64,000 bases of DNA from Breviolum minutum Mf 1.05b.01 (GCA_000507305.1 DF239045.1:252692-316691), one strand, 5' to 3'. Shown: positions 1 through 11,022, numbered from the stretch's first letter. Notes: generated from the letters alone by a model not told the origin. Numbers and translations: made by a program.

Positions 1-360
1 TATCGGCATGTACCATCAAAGTCAACAGGAATGTAGGTAAATACCCCATACATGGATACTATATCACTATATCCGTAAATGGAACAAAACGAATATGGTG
101 AACGAACACACCCATGGAATTCTTTCAAACCTGTTAGATAGTACCTACATGACTGTTTGATTTGTGTATTAAATGTAGGTAAATGTACCAGACACATGGA
201 TACTATGGAGTATAGGACTTGCTCCTGTAGGTGGTTTCAATCATTTTTTGTTTTCACCTCAAGAATTTAGGACTTGTTCCCAACAAACTTGGATTTGTTT
301 AAGATGATTTCAGGCAGCCCCTTGGTCTTGCACTAGTCTCTCAAATGGCCGCATTTTTCA

Positions 361-500
361 GAAAAGCCTGGTTGGTCGGGTTATATAGGGGATGGGAAAA
401 CTGCCCAGTTATGAGGATGTTTTAATAAACCATGAAATAAGGATCCCTATTAAACAACCAGTATACTGGAAAGTAGGCGGTTTTTTTTTCTTGGCTCAAG
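361..500. mobile_element. MITE-like element, family I
   Basis: Shows the family I interior: CCTGGTTG, a tatatagggg block, CCAGTTATG, ATAAACCATGAAATAAGGATCC and a right end TTTTTTCTTGGCTCA. The left arm is worn. Borders are approximate. Confidence 0.6.
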
Positions 501-711
501 AAGAATAAAACTTGTTTGGGTTGTGATTAGTGACAAGCAAATGAGTAAGAATATGGTCATGTTCAATTCAAATTACGAGCAAATGAGCAATTGGTTGAGG
601 GTTGAGCACTAGCCAGTTGTAAGGGAGGCTGGCATCATCTACACCCCAACGATACACAAACAGACGCAACATCCAATATCCCAATAGTTCGAAGGAAACA
701 CCTTGTTTTAG

Positions 712-805
712 GGTGGTTTCACTCCGAAGCCAGTACCTGGACCAGCGACTCCGTACCCAGTCGGCCGAGTTGTTGCCCAACCTCCATGACCAAGAATGTC
801 TTCAA
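712..805 (+). CDS. exon candidate, unknown protein
   Basis: Preceded by ccttgttttag and followed by a possible 5' splice site GTGATA at 806. The open frame reads SLRSQYLDQRLRTQSAEL and then LPNLHDQECLQ, charged and coding-like. No family recognised. The surrounding DNA holds an E-type arm (ccatcaacagta near 850). It may equally be chance. Confidence 0.25.
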
Positions 806-906
806 GTGATAGCGTCACCATATCAATCAGTTTGTCAGTTTTTGTCCATCAACAGTACCAAGCGATGCTACCTTGTACAGTACCCAATCATTGGGCGTCT
901 TCAGGG

Positions 907-1062
907 AGGGTGATGCTATCGGGGGAAGGCTCCACAAGAGAAGCAGCAAATGTCAGCACGAATGCAATGGGGAATGGGTCTGAGAAGGCCGTCCAAGTAC
1001 ATCTATGGAATGGTGCTTCGCGTTCACAGCGCCGAAGCTCTATGGCACTGCCTTGAAACGCC
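907..1062. CDS. coding-like GC-rich island, strand uncertain
   Basis: This stretch is richer in GC than its surroundings and open on both strands. The + frame contains STREAANVSTNAMGNGSEK. The - frame contains GRFVRAFQGSAIELRRCERE. A plausible 3' splice site (gtcttcag) ends at 906 on +. No product recognised. Confidence 0.2.
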
Positions 1063-1065
1063 CTG

Positions 1066-1182
1066 ACGAAACGTCCTAATGGCTTGAAATGCAAAGTATA
1101 CCATGGTAAATCACCATTGTTCACCACCATTTGAGGAGATATTTTTTGTTTTTGTCCAACCACCTCAAGCAAATCTAAGTTG
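1066..1182. mobile_element. MITE-like element, family O
   Basis: Contains the block ACCATGGTAAATCACCATT, a spacer, then CAACCACCTCAAGCAAATC. The same unit recurs near 34.47, 44.15, 50.7 and 51.25 kb. Borders approximate. Confidence 0.55.
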
Positions 1183-1240
1183 GGGGAAGCCATATTGATC
1201 AACCACGGTTTTTATGAAATAGGATAATATATCTACATAA

Positions 1241-1390
1241 TGACAATCAATAGCTGTTTCCTGGTTCCCTTATAATTAATAGGTGGTAGGTGATATATAA
1301 TCACACAATAGGCAATATATAAGTGGTATATAAGCGGTATATACTGCCAATTGGGGGATTATATGGTACCACCTAGTAAGGGAACAACGC
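1241..1390. mobile_element. MITE-like element, family H
   Basis: The left arm CAATAGCTGTTTCCTGGTTC and the pair ATAGGTGGTAGGT / ACCACCTAGTAAGGGAAC mark an inverted repeat. The inside is AT-rich. The second copy, 9233-9501, has better preserved arms and carries another element inside it. Confidence 0.65.
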
Positions 1391-1406
1391 CACATATATA
1401 TGTATC

Positions 1407-1506
1407 TAGGTGGTGGTTTCAAATATTTCTTAGTATCACCCCGATTCCTGGCAAAATGATCCAGTTTGACAAGCATATTTTTCAAATGGGTTGGAACCAC
1501 GAACTA
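1407..1506 (+). mobile_element. MITE-like element, family A
   Basis: Runs from TAGGTGGTGGTTTCAAA to GGTTGGAACCACGAACTA, about 100 bp, with the conserved interior TTTTCACCCC-like block, AATGATCCA and TTTGAC. The right arm carries two changes. Confidence 0.8.
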
Positions 1507-1664
1507 GGTATTTATATAAGCATATCTAATACCCTGATCTTCCAGTCCTTCTGTACATGTGGCTTGCCCAAGCTCCCAGGCAGTATGTATAGGCTTATAT
1601 AGGTAACATCAGGTAACATATGGTAACTGGATTCATAGTTCGAAATGTATGTTATTCAATTATA

Positions 1665-1812
1665 TATTTGATATATATATATATATACATTTTATTTATA
1701 TATATATATATATCATTTTTAAATATATATATATACATTATATAAATATACCTTATATATAAATATACCTTATATATAAATATACCTTATATATACATTA
1801 TATATACTTTCT
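1665..1812. repeat. AT-rich tandem tract
   Basis: TA dinucleotide runs followed by three near-identical copies of a 16-bp ATATACCTTATATATA-like unit. No gene signal. Confidence 0.8.
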
Positions 1813-2050
1813 ATAGGGAACTATTAAGCTCAGATTTTTTAAGACAAGACATAGTGTTTCACTACTTCACCTAGTTTTTTTCCCAGTTTGGGGGATCCAA
1901 CCTTGATCAACAAAACAGGTATCTTGTGTGATCAACATGGTCATGGCCTACAAATTCTTAGGCGACTTATTGAGCGAAAAAGTGTGAGAGGTATGGGTTG
2001 GATCATCTGGGTAGGATGCTGTGGTTAACAACCAATGATTAATAGTTCAC

Positions 2051-2186
2051 CTACTTGGATGTCCCGTTGGAACTTAGTAAATGGTTAGGAACAGTGGGAT
2101 GATATAACCCCAATATACGCCATTTATAGGTAGGTTATAACCCATTTACTAACCATTGATCCTAACTTCCTGGGACATCCAAGTAG
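2051..2186. mobile_element. MITE-like hairpin, family B
   Basis: Arms CTACTTGGATGTCCC and GGGACATCCAAGTAG face each other around ATAACC-rich inner repeats. The whole can fold into one long hairpin. Confidence 0.85.
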
Positions 2187-2341
2187 CTAGGGTTGTGGGA
2201 CCCTTTCCAACTGGCCGAACTTCATGGCTTACAATCACCACTTCCTAGCTGGGATGCGGATCCGAAGTACCATTGGACCACCATATGAATGGCGGTTCCG
2301 GTTTACCCCCGAAAAAACTCCGGAAACTAACCACGTATCCC

Positions 2342-2447
2342 TAGGTGGTGGCAACTCAAATATTTTTGGAAGTTTCAACCCTATTTGGGGAAATGATCCA
2401 ATTTGACTACTGTAATATTTTTTCAGATGGGTTGAAACTACCCACTA
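2342..2447 (+). mobile_element. MITE-like element, family A, with flanking duplication
   Basis: TAGGTGGTGGCAACTC on the left, GTTGAAACTACCCACTA on the right. ACCACGTATCC just left and ACCAGGTATCC just right form an 11-bp direct repeat with one mismatch, as expected of a target site duplication. Confidence 0.85.
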
Positions 2448-2725
2448 ACCAGGTATCCTTTCAGTGGGATGATCCTCTAATGTGGGGACACTGACCCCTT
2501 GGTGACCATTTGGGGCATCATCATGAGGCAAACAACGAGTCTTCGTAGGTGCCCCGTAAGAGGACCATGTGCTGCTATACGGTCAAACCTTATAATAAGA
2601 AACTTTCCCACAGCTGCCAGACCCTCGCAGATTTCTTGTTGGGCAAAGGAGCTTTAAGAAATTTTTCCAGAGGCAAGACTCTCCGAGCACATTTCTAAAT
2701 CCGCAATGTTTTCATTATATTAATG

Positions 2726-3290
2726 CCCTAAAATCCTAACACACTGCGGTAGGAATTTTGGGCCTGTGTCCTGCTCAGGCCCTAGCCACTAGCCCTAAAA
2801 TCCTAACACACTGCGGTAGGAATTTTGGGCCTGTGTCCTGCCACACTGCGGTAGGAATTTTGGGCCTGTGTCCTGCTCAGGCCCTAGCCATTAGCCCTAA
2901 AATCCTAACACAGTGCGGTAGGAATTTTGGGCCTGTGTCCTGCNGTGTCCGGTTAAAGTGTAGCCAGTAGCCCCAAAATCTTAACACACTGCTGTAGGAA
3001 TTTTGGGCCTGTGTCCTGGTCAGGGTGTAGCCACTAGCCCCAAAAATCCTAACACAGTGCGGAAGGAATTTTGGGCCTGTGCCCTGCTCAGCCCCTACCC
3101 GCTAGCCCCAAAATCCTGACACACTGTGGTAGGAATTTTGGGCCTCATGCCCTGTAGCCACCCAGCCCAAAGTCTTATTACGCCGCGGTAGGAATTTTGG
3201 GCCTGTGTCCTGCTCATGCCCTATAGCCACCCACCCCAAAGTCTTATTACGCCGCGGTAGGAATTTTTTGGCCAGTGCCCTGCTAATTTT
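2726..3290. repeat. 67-bp tandem array with hairpin core
   Basis: About nine copies of a core TGCGGTAGGAATTTTGGGCC. The clearest unit is 67 bp (2726 to 2793). Each unit contains CCCAAAATCCT facing AGGAATTTTGGG, so every repeat is itself a small hairpin. Units decay and shorten to the right. One unresolved base (n) lies at 2944. Confidence 0.9.
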
Positions 3291-3299
3291 TTGATTTTT

Positions 3300-4080
3300 T
3301 TGTTTCTATATGTATTACGCCCATATTCATGCGCAAATTCGTTTTCCCGGCCCAGAGTCTCAGTAATTTACTTAGTTCTTGCTCGAGAGTCTAGTTTCTT
3401 ATCTAATAAGGTTTCTTAACATAAGGGCCAACCGTACTCCAAGAAATCTCCAACAGGACCCACGGTCCACGGACCCCTGAACCTGAGTATCTAATAGCTC
3501 CAGTAACTTTCTTAGGGGTCCGTTGGTAAGGTCCCATTCAATCTTTGATGGATATACTGATATACAGGTTCATGAAAACCCCTCTATTGGAGGGTTCACC
3601 CTGGCTGTTTCTCAGGGTCTGAGAACTACATTACAACTCATTACAACTAGTTTTTACTGGGAAAGGATTTAAGTACCCAAGAATGATGATTTCTTTCCCG
3701 CCTCAACAACAACAAAGTAGTACACTTGAATTACCCTTCAACAATTTTCAGGTCATGTTTCGTTTACAGCCCAACGGTCCCAATGAGAGTTCATCACTTT
3801 GAAGGGGGGTGTTCCATCCGCGTCAACAAAAAAAATCTGGCACGCTGTCGAAACAAACTGGAAAAATCAGCTCGCTTTTCACTGAAAAGATGCTGTGTTT
3901 TATTTTAAGCCTGAAGGTTGGAGGATCCAGGATTCATTCATTCCATCATCCATTTTTTCAAGCGTTCACCGAACATTTCAGGTACCTAAAATTTCAGGAA
4001 TCCTTACCTATATGAGCTGTGTGTAAGGCTTATGTAAGGGAAAACCCCACCCCCCAAAATGGCCTTACCAGATAAGGTTC
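3300..4080. other. no convincing gene; contains a family T copy
   Basis: Unique sequence with a family T unit at about 3428-3560, matched in inverted orientation at 9788-9905 and directly at 27437-27523. A short open stretch after gtttacag at 3769 (PTVPMRVHHFEGG) is not convincing. Confidence 0.5.
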
Positions 4081-4320
4081 AGTACCTCCATTTTAGGTAC
4101 CTGAAACTTTTGGTGAAGTGTGAGGGTATTTTTTTTGGGTGGGATGTGCCGTCCAACTCCAAACAACCCACAATGCTTGGATATATGTTTTTGTTGGGGT
4201 GATTTTTTATGGGATTCGATCCCATGGGATGAAAATCACCATTTGGGAGAATATGTGGTTGGGTCACTTTATCCAAGCACCAAACAGTTATAAAGAGTCG
4301 CAAATCTAAGACCACCAGAA

Positions 4321-4449
4321 ATATACACCCCTGAAGATTAACGGCTGGGTTCCATAATTCCCTGGAGGTTTGGTTCAGATCATGTTCCTTTCTTTTCATG
4401 GGTGATTGAATTTGAAGGTGAACCAGCCGTTAATCTTCCAGGGTGTATA
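4321..4449. mobile_element. MITE-like hairpin, family N
   Basis: Arms ATACACCCCTGAAGATTAAC and GTTAATCTTCCAGGGTGTAT pair over about 26 bp with a short spacer. Confidence 0.85.
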
Positions 4450-4488
4450 CAAGAAAGCTTTGTCACAGACTCCCAGATGAGTCCTCGG

Positions 4489-4624
4489 TACTTAGAGGTT
4501 CAGGATACTTAGTAACTGATTCTATGTAGGCTTATAACCCTAGTTAGGGGACATATAACCCACTTATAGAGGTTATAACCCTGGTTACTATCCACGTATT
4601 CTAAGTATCCTGAACCTCTAAGTA
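4489..4624. mobile_element. MITE-like hairpin with 24-bp perfect arms
   Basis: Starts TACTTAGAGGTTCAGGATAC and ends with its exact complement GTATCCTGAACCTCTAAGTA. The interior holds TTATAACCCTAGTTAGGGG-type inner repeats like those of families B and J. No second copy of these arms was noticed. Confidence 0.85.
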
Positions 4625-4769
4625 AAGTCAGCCATTTTACTGAAAAAAAAACGCCTCCCCCAGGGCCTTAAGGGCCCAAACCGCTTCAGGCCATGCGGAT
4701 GAAGCGATTCAAAAAGTTGAGGATTTGTTTAAGGCCGGAAGAAAACCATGGAAGTTTACACCCCCAAAA

Positions 4770-4850
4770 ACGAACATGTCCCCTCAAAAGGAAGTATTTT
4801 AAGTAAGGAATATATCTTCCAGTCCCATTGATTTTTTAAGGGGACATGTT
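4770..4850. repeat. short inverted repeat
   Basis: ACATGTCCCC faces GGGGACATGT across about 65 bp. Confidence 0.6.
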
Positions 4851-4929
4851 AGTTCTCATGGAAGTTTAAGGGCTTAACTATCCCTTAATAAGGCCTTATT
4901 TCCAATAAGGGGTTGCCCTTAAATTCCCA

Positions 4930-6600
4930 TCAAGATAGTTTGAGCAAAAAGGTCTTAAGTGGTTTGGGGTTGAGAACGTTCGCTAGTTTACCGCAAGCTA
5001 TACTCCCATTTTGAAACTGAATAGAGTCACAAACATGATGTGTAGGGATTTACTTGGGTTACGTCAATACCTTATAACTATACATGAGGGTTGAGCATGA
5101 TGGCCAGAACAACTGATGACTCCTGACTAGCAAAGGTGGTTTCGAAAGCAGTGTTTTCATGTTCAATTCAAAACTTGTGACAGATTCGCACTGCGGGAGG
5201 CTTAACCTCTATAGATGAGCATATCTTGGGGCCCATCGGGTTCTCTTGATGGTTGGCACCTCCCCAAACCCATGATCTTCCAGTATTTCCTTCGCTACCC
5301 ACGCACTGTAGGGGGCGGCACAAAGCCATACTGGATCGATGAACAGGCAAAAAGATTTTAAACGTTAAACTTCCAGCGAAAAATACTCAGCAGCACTGCT
5401 TCCCTAAGATACTCCACTGCAAGTTTAACAGCAAAAGCCCCTGAAAATTTGCCATCCCCCAAAAGGAAAGGCAAACGTCTTCCAGCCATCAGTTTTCAGT
5501 GGCGAGGTGTTCAGGGGTGTACCTATTAGCCGCCTCGTTGTTGTTTAATCAATCCGGATGTAATTTCTATGTTTCTGGCATCTCAAGGGTCGATGTCTTG
5601 TGGTGAATCTTTCCCCTGAAAACAAGGGTTTAATTTGTGGCTAATCAACCAACCCCCCGATCACGTATAAGGATTTTAAATCGCCGGCCTTAGGGAATCC
5701 CATGGGTTTTATATAAGCCCTGATCATAAGGCCGGCTATTTGGTTGATTCGCCATGACTTGGTCATGGTGACACAGTACTTGGTGCTGGTGGTTGACAGT
5801 CTTGGTGATGTGTTCTTGTTCTTGTTGCCTAGGGAATTCCAAACAAGAATACATCCCCAAAACCAAGGCCTTTTAAACTCGACCTTTAAAAACACCCAGT
5901 TTCCAGGTCTCTAAAATCTTCCATGTTTTTTCCATGACGGAGATCCATAGAGAGGTTATAGGTTCTTGTTTGCCTACATGAGAAAACATAGAAAACCATT
6001 GAAACATCAATCTAGCAACCACCCTTTTGGGGGGAAACCAAGTGATTTTAAGTATGTGTGCGTATGTTCTCCCAATACGTTTTTGTTTGATTTTGATTCA
6101 TGTTTGATGTTTTTTTAGCAAAAAAAATCTATGTGCTACACCACACCCGTGATTAAAGGCTGTTTTTTTCAGTAACTTGACTTCCCCGAGTCCATGACCT
6201 ATATGACCATCCTAGGTCTCTTAACTAAAGCCGACCCGCAGGGCCATCCCCCTGCCAGCCGGCCACGAGGGCTGTCCACCTTCCAAAGTGCTGGGACGTG
6301 CCATTTTAGTTCGTGGCGTCGCCAAATTGGTGCGTCGCTTGGTGCAGAAAACGACTCCACATCCACGGGATCCATTGGGATGATTCTATGTTTACCTAAG
6401 GTTGAGAACTTGAAATGGGTGAAACATCTTCCAATATGATCCATGTACCTAAGATTTAGTTGCATTTTATGGCAAATTCGTAGGTAAGATTTAGTTGATG
6501 TTTTTCCCCAGCAAGTGTTTTTGCAACCAGTTGCAGGATGCATGTAATGTTCATCCTGATCATTTTACGTCTTCATCTATCATTTATCATCTATCATCTA
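4930..6600. other. no convincing gene
   Basis: Contains a decayed F-type copy (about 5395-5525). GC-richer patches at 5200-5340 and 6225-6360 are open on both strands, but no splice-bounded reading or family could be recognised. Confidence 0.4.
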
Positions 6601-6611
6601 TCATCTATCAT

Positions 6612-6613
6612 CT

Positions 6614-6664
<51 letters not shown>

Positions 6665-6951
6665 GATCATCATCATCGATCATCATCATCGATCATCATC
6701 ATCGATCATCATCATCGATCATCATCATCGATCATCATCATCGATCATCATCATCGATCATCATCATCGATCATCATCATCGATCATCATCATCGATCAT
6801 CATCATCGATCATCATCATCGATCATCATCATCGATCATCATCATCGATCATCATCATCGATCATCATCATCGATCATCATCATCGATCATCATCATCGA
6901 TCATCATCATCGATCATCATGATCGATCATCATCATCGATCATTATCATCG

Positions 6952-6994
<43 letters not shown>

Positions 6995-6999
6995 ATATA

Positions 7000-7097
<98 letters not shown>
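6612..7097. repeat. ATC microsatellite enclosing a 13-bp minisatellite
   Basis: Pure (ATC)n at both ends flanks about 22 head-to-tail copies of CGATCATCATCAT between about 6664 and 6950. Thirteen is not a multiple of three, yet stop codons are absent in the + frames, so long Ser/Ile/His ORFs arise by chance. Few variants occur (one gat, one tta near 6920-6950), suggesting recent expansion. Confidence 0.95.
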
Positions 7098-7098
<1 letters not shown>

Positions 7099-7260
7099 TC
7101 AATCATCATCAATCATCAATCATCCATTATCAAACATCAAGATTTAAGCAGCTTATCACCAATCATCCATCACCCTAATAAGTAATCATCTACCACCATC
7201 AACTGGGATTTTGTTGCACCTTGGCTTTGGACAAGAAAACACGCGGATTTTTTCCCACTT

Positions 7261-7405
7261 GGAGGATCATCCCAGTTAGTAGCTGGTTAGTAACCCCCAT
7301 GTATAAGCCATTTAGCCCATTTGGAAGGGGAATATCCCTACTTAGGGGACTTACGATCACCATGGTTATTAACCACGTATCCGTCCGTCCTGGGATGATC
7401 CGACC
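7261..7405. mobile_element. MITE-like hairpin, family C
   Basis: GGAGGATCATCCCAG on the left, CTGGGATGATCCGACC on the right, with the family's ATCACCATGGTTATTAACCA interior. Confidence 0.8.
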
Positions 7406-7621
7406 CAAGCACTTTTCAACGGATCCCCTTCCCTACCTCAGTTGGTCATAACCGTCAACGTTATCGTCTTCCACATCGAGACATCCTGGTCCAGGTGGCG
7501 GTGGTACGTTAAACGAATGTCACAAAGAAAACAGATTCCTAGGTGGTGGTTTCAAAAAAGACGTCCAGCAGCTAGGGTACGAGTTTTGATGCAATAAAAA
7601 CATATAAAAACCATGGTTAAC

Positions 7622-7723
7622 TAGGTGGTGGTTTCTCAAATACGTTTTATTTTCACCCCGAGATTTGGGGAAAATTTCCAATTTGACTCATATTTTTCAA
7701 GTGGGTTGGTTCAACCACCAACT
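7622..7723 (+). mobile_element. MITE-like element, family A
   Basis: TAGGTGGTGGTTTCTCAAA to GGTTCAACCACCAAC. A truncated second left end (TAGGTGGTGGTTTCA) lies just upstream at about 7542. Confidence 0.8.
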
Positions 7724-7763
7724 CGATTCGGTTTGTTTGTCCGATTCGGTTTGTTTTTTGCTT

Positions 7764-7920
7764 ACTTCGAGGATCATCCCAGGACTTGTTAGTGGTTGAC
7801 AACCATGGTTGGTAATGTTGGTAAGTCCTCTAAGTAGGGTTGTTCCCTTTCCAAATGGCCTTAAATGATTTGTGAATGGGGGTTACTATCCACTTACTAA
7901 CTGGGATGATCCTCCAAGTA
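7764..7920. mobile_element. MITE-like hairpin, family C
   Basis: TACTTCGAGGATCATCCCAG opposes CTGGGATGATCCTCCAAGTA. Confidence 0.85.
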
Positions 7921-8334
7921 GATTACCCATCCAGTAATAGGGTCTGCAAATAACTTCCAGAATCTTCCAGGAGTGTTATATAGGGCATTATATACACTAT
8001 TTACATCTATTTACCATCCAGTTGTTTTCGGGGTTATGAAATGAATGCCACCCAATTTTTGGGGAGAATCAAACTTGATGCAAATATATGGTAAATTTGA
8101 GGGATTTCCCTTATAATAGTGGTTGGGGATGATGAAGACTTGGTTATTTCACCCTCATACACCCGATGTCATATACAAATCTATCTGCCATCCTACAGCT
8201 AGCTGGTGCGAACGGAAGAGAGCCAAGAAGTTCGAAGTTCCAATTAGCTCTCTAAGAAAAGGATGGTCAATCAATCAACCTAAGCTTCTTTAGGTTTTAT
8301 GAAGGCGTCATCTACAGAGGGCCGCTTCAACTTT

Positions 8335-8420
8335 ATATATTTTCACCCATACCTTGGGAAACATTCCCAATTATTTCCAGATTGACTACTGTTTTTGGGA
8401 TGCATTGAAACCACCAACTA
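8335..8420 (+). mobile_element. family A, 5'-truncated
   Basis: Only the interior and the right end TTGAAACCACCAACTAG remain. Confidence 0.6.
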
Positions 8421-8632
8421 GTTTGTTGGTGATTTTGTGATTGTTTGGTGGTTTGTGTTGATTTTTGTTGGTGTTTTTCTTGCTTGGTGCCCCAATCGTT
8501 GGTCGATTCGTCTATGTTTTGAAGGTCGTCCATCCTTAACTTGGAGGATAAAGCGTGGCAAAAAGGTGACCCAAAAATAGTCTCCGAAATGGTGGGTTTT
8601 CATGGTGATTGACCATGGTACAAAGCCCATGG

Positions 8633-8710
8633 GATCCATGTATGGTATATTTCCCTACATTTAGTTGATTTTTATGGTAAATGTAGGTGAATATACCATA
8701 CATGGATCCT
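8633..8710. mobile_element. MITE-like hairpin, family D
   Basis: GGATCCATGTATGGTATAT faces ATATACCATACATGGATCC. A family F copy follows directly. Confidence 0.85.
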
Positions 8711-8727
8711 ATGGGAAGTATAAAAAA

Positions 8728-8849
8728 TACACTCCTTGAAACTAACGGCAACATCGCCCCTGAAAATAGGCCACATCCCAAAAGGAAACGAGAAAGTATT
8801 CCAACCATCCATGACTTCGGGTGCGAAAATGTGAGTTTCAGGGAGGGTA
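8728..8849. mobile_element. MITE-like element, family F
   Basis: TACACTCCTTGAAACTAAC on the left pairs with GTGAGTTTCAGGGAGGGTA on the right. The interior ATCCCAAAAGGAAA is typical of the family. Confidence 0.8.
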
Positions 8850-9115
8850 ATCTTAAGCAAATCCAATTTCCATGGTAGAATCCGTAATTCCCGTATGCTA
8901 TTGGGGGAGCGATTAGGGTGGCCAGGGATGTATTTTCTGGGGCTAGAGAACCCCAGAATCCTCAAAATCACTGGGTAGTTCAAAAATCACCAAAACAAAC
9001 AAAGCTTTTGTACCTACCATAAGTTTAGTTTAGTAGCAAAAAAGTAGTAATACATGAGCCATAGATGGAAAATGGTGGGAATCATTTGATGTTTTTTCGT
9101 TTTTGTGTTTCACAG

Positions 9116-9200
9116 AAACTCCGCTTCCGAACGTGGAGTTTTCTTCGCGAGGCAGCAGAGCTCTTGACAAAGGCAGAGGACATCTTAGTCCAAGCGGCTG
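9116..9200 (+). CDS. exon candidate, helical charged segment
   Basis: A pyrimidine-rich tract ends in tttcacag at 9115 and GTGAGG follows at 9201. Between them 85 bp read KLRFRTWSFLREAAELLTKA then EDILVQAA, a likely amphipathic helix. Codon use is far more G/C-ended than the flanks. It starts in phase 0 and ends in phase 1. A family H element begins about 30 bp downstream, inside the presumed intron. Protein unknown. Confidence 0.45.
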
Positions 9201-9232
9201 GTGAGGCTAGGGAATCTCAAAAAAAACACAAT

Positions 9233-9501
9233 GTCAATAACTGTTTCCTGGTTCCCTTAATAGGTGGTAGGTAGCATATCATCTGGTCAAATTATAGCGA
9301 CCTCACACGACCTCACCTCAAAAGGTAGCTGAGGAAGGGACATCCCCTTATTTCAGGGAAGTCTAGGTTGGTGAAATATTATAATTTGGGCAGATATAAA
9401 TAACCCCAGAGGGCAATTTATAAGTGGTATATACTGCCCTCTGGGGTTATTAAATATCACCGATCCCACCTATTAAGGGAACCAGAAACGGCTATTGACA
9501 A
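9233..9501. mobile_element. MITE-like element, family H, carrying a nested family G
   Basis: Arms of about 38 bp, starting TTGTCAATAACTGTTTCC and ending GGCTATTGACAA. A complete family G copy sits inside (9283-9393). The inner part also holds CCAGAGGGCAATTTATAA facing TATATACTGCCCTCTGG, a hairpin of its own. Confidence 0.85.
9283..9393. mobile_element. MITE-like element, family G, nested in H
   Basis: Starts CTGGTCAAATTATAGCGACC and ends TATTATAATTTGGGCAG. Interior TTTCAGGGAAGTCTAGGTTG matches copies at 26.3 and 29.7 kb. Confidence 0.85.
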
Positions 9502-9675
9502 TGCGTGGATTAGTTTAAGGTGGTTTGGGTAGTATTTCATCCCTTATATACAGCAAATAACCAGCGGCCCCAACTGGTCATTTTCCCCCGAAACTAGCCG
9601 TTCATGTGGGTAAATAGATTTGCCCCATTGAGCATTTGGAAAGGGCAAAGTAGTGGGTAAATATACCATACCCAT

Positions 9676-9750
9676 GGGATCCATGTATGGTATATGTACG
9701 TATATATACCTACATTTTCTATAAAAATCAACCATTCATGTAGGTAAATA
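9676..9750. mobile_element. MITE-like element, family D
   Basis: GGATCCATGTATGGTATATG, then CCTACATTTTCTATAAAAAT and CATGTAGGTAAATA. The right end is worn. Confidence 0.7.
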
Positions 9751-9787
9751 GGTATTTTTTTCTTGGTAAATGATTGGTTTTTTTATA

Positions 9788-9905
9788 TCCATCAAAAATT
9801 AGTGGGACCTTACCAACGGACACCTAGGTAAGGTGCCAGAACTATTAGATAGTCAGGTTTAGGGGTCCATTCATTGGGTCCTGTTGGAGATTTCTTTGAA
9901 TATAG
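9788..9905. mobile_element. family T repeat copy (reverse of the 3.4-kb copy)
   Basis: GTGGGACCTTACCAACGGAC, TCAGGTTTAGGGGTCC and GGGTCCTGTTGGAGATTTCT are reverse complements of blocks at 3428-3560. Confidence 0.7.
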
Positions 9906-10047
9906 CCATTTTGGTGATTCATGGGACGAATATAGGTAGTCATACCAATCCATGAAAGTCTAGCTACAAGGTGCCGAAAAACAGTTACAGTATAAATAGT
10001 GTAAATGGAGTTATAACCCTCATTAGTAGGGTGAAACAACTCTAGTT

Positions 10048-10142
10048 ACCCACCCCCAAGAAATAAGACCTTATTAAGGGACTATCAACCATCATTGTCC
10101 CTTAAGTAGGCCTTATTTCTTGGGGGGGTGGCATTGGGGGGT
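10048..10142. mobile_element. MITE-like hairpin, family M
   Basis: CCCCCAAGAAATAAGGCC faces GGCCTTATTTCTTGGGGG, with ATCATTGTCCCTTAAG-type inner repeats. Confidence 0.85.
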
Positions 10143-10428
10143 CCCCTTAGATTCCCATGAAGAATGTCCCAAGCTTCCCGTCGGCCATATCCTGGGACGG
10201 TCAGGTGAACGAAGGATCTATCTACACGTTGCTCGGTGCTGGAACACGATGGGACTAAAAATTCAGATGCTCCACAGGGTGGGCCCCTACTAGTTATAAA
10301 TGGAGATATAAGTTATAACCCCTACTAATGGCCTTATGGGTAACTGGGGTTTAGTTCGTGCAGGTTTCAAGAAGTTTTCAGTGAGTCATCATGCCAGCTT
10401 TCCATACTTACACTCCGATAAACGAAGA

Positions 10429-10534
10429 TACTGTTGATGGAAGAAATCCTGAATTAGCTGGGTTGTAAAAAACACTGTAATAGTGAAATAAACTATCTAT
10501 ATTAACTAGTGCAGGATGTCTTCCATCAACAGTA
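10429..10534. mobile_element. MITE-like hairpin, family E
   Basis: TACTGTTGATGGAAGAAATC faces GTCTTCCATCAACAGTA. Confidence 0.85.
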
Positions 10535-10644
10535 TCAACGGAAAAATCACTATTTGAAGATCCCTTTCCTATTGGAAAAGGTAGGTTTCCCTTGCCATGT
10601 TAGTTCACAGGAGAGTATCATGAATTTTCCTTGCGAAATTTCAG

Positions 10645-10686
10645 GTCCCCAAGAGGTGGTGTTGCAAATTTGCTAAGTGCAGCGGG
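10645..10686 (+). CDS. 42-bp microexon candidate
   Basis: Bounded by gaaatttcag and GTGAGT. Read in phase 0 it gives VPKRWCCKFAKCSG (three Cys in a basic context). Read one base later it gives SPRGGVANLLSAAG. Both are open, so the frame is undecided. It could belong to the same gene as the 9.1-kb exon, but nothing proves this. Confidence 0.35.
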
Positions 10687-11022
10687 GTGAGTCCAATTCT
10701 CAAATTCACCAGTTAGTATAAAATGATCCTATTCACCAGTTAGTATCAGATTTCCTCAGGTTTCCAATCAGCACATGCATTACATTGTGATTTTTCTCAC
10801 TCAGCCAATGGGTAACCTTTAAACTTTTTGGGATTACATATTTGATAGGAAAAAGTGAAGTTCAAACTTTTATTCTTTCTGTCCTCCGGCTCAGTATAAG
10901 CCAAGTAGGCCAAAAAAAAGGGCTCCTTGGTTGCTTGATGTGTAGAGAAGGATTTTTTGAGGAAAGAGAAAAGGGCCCCTGTTTGGTTAGATTTGTTCCG
11001 GGGGATTAGACTACACAGTAAT

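Noticed and set aside
480..510. Dinoflagellate spliced-leader relic (TTGGCTCAAG)
   Set aside because: It is the right arm of a family I element; the rest of the leader (CCGTAGCCATTT) is absent here and elsewhere in the window.
2726..3290. CRISPR array
   Set aside because: Repeats are directly adjacent without unique spacers and the context is eukaryotic.
6495..7185. Long Ser/Ile/His open frames
   Set aside because: Produced by the ATC microsatellite and 13-bp minisatellite; open in several frames at once.
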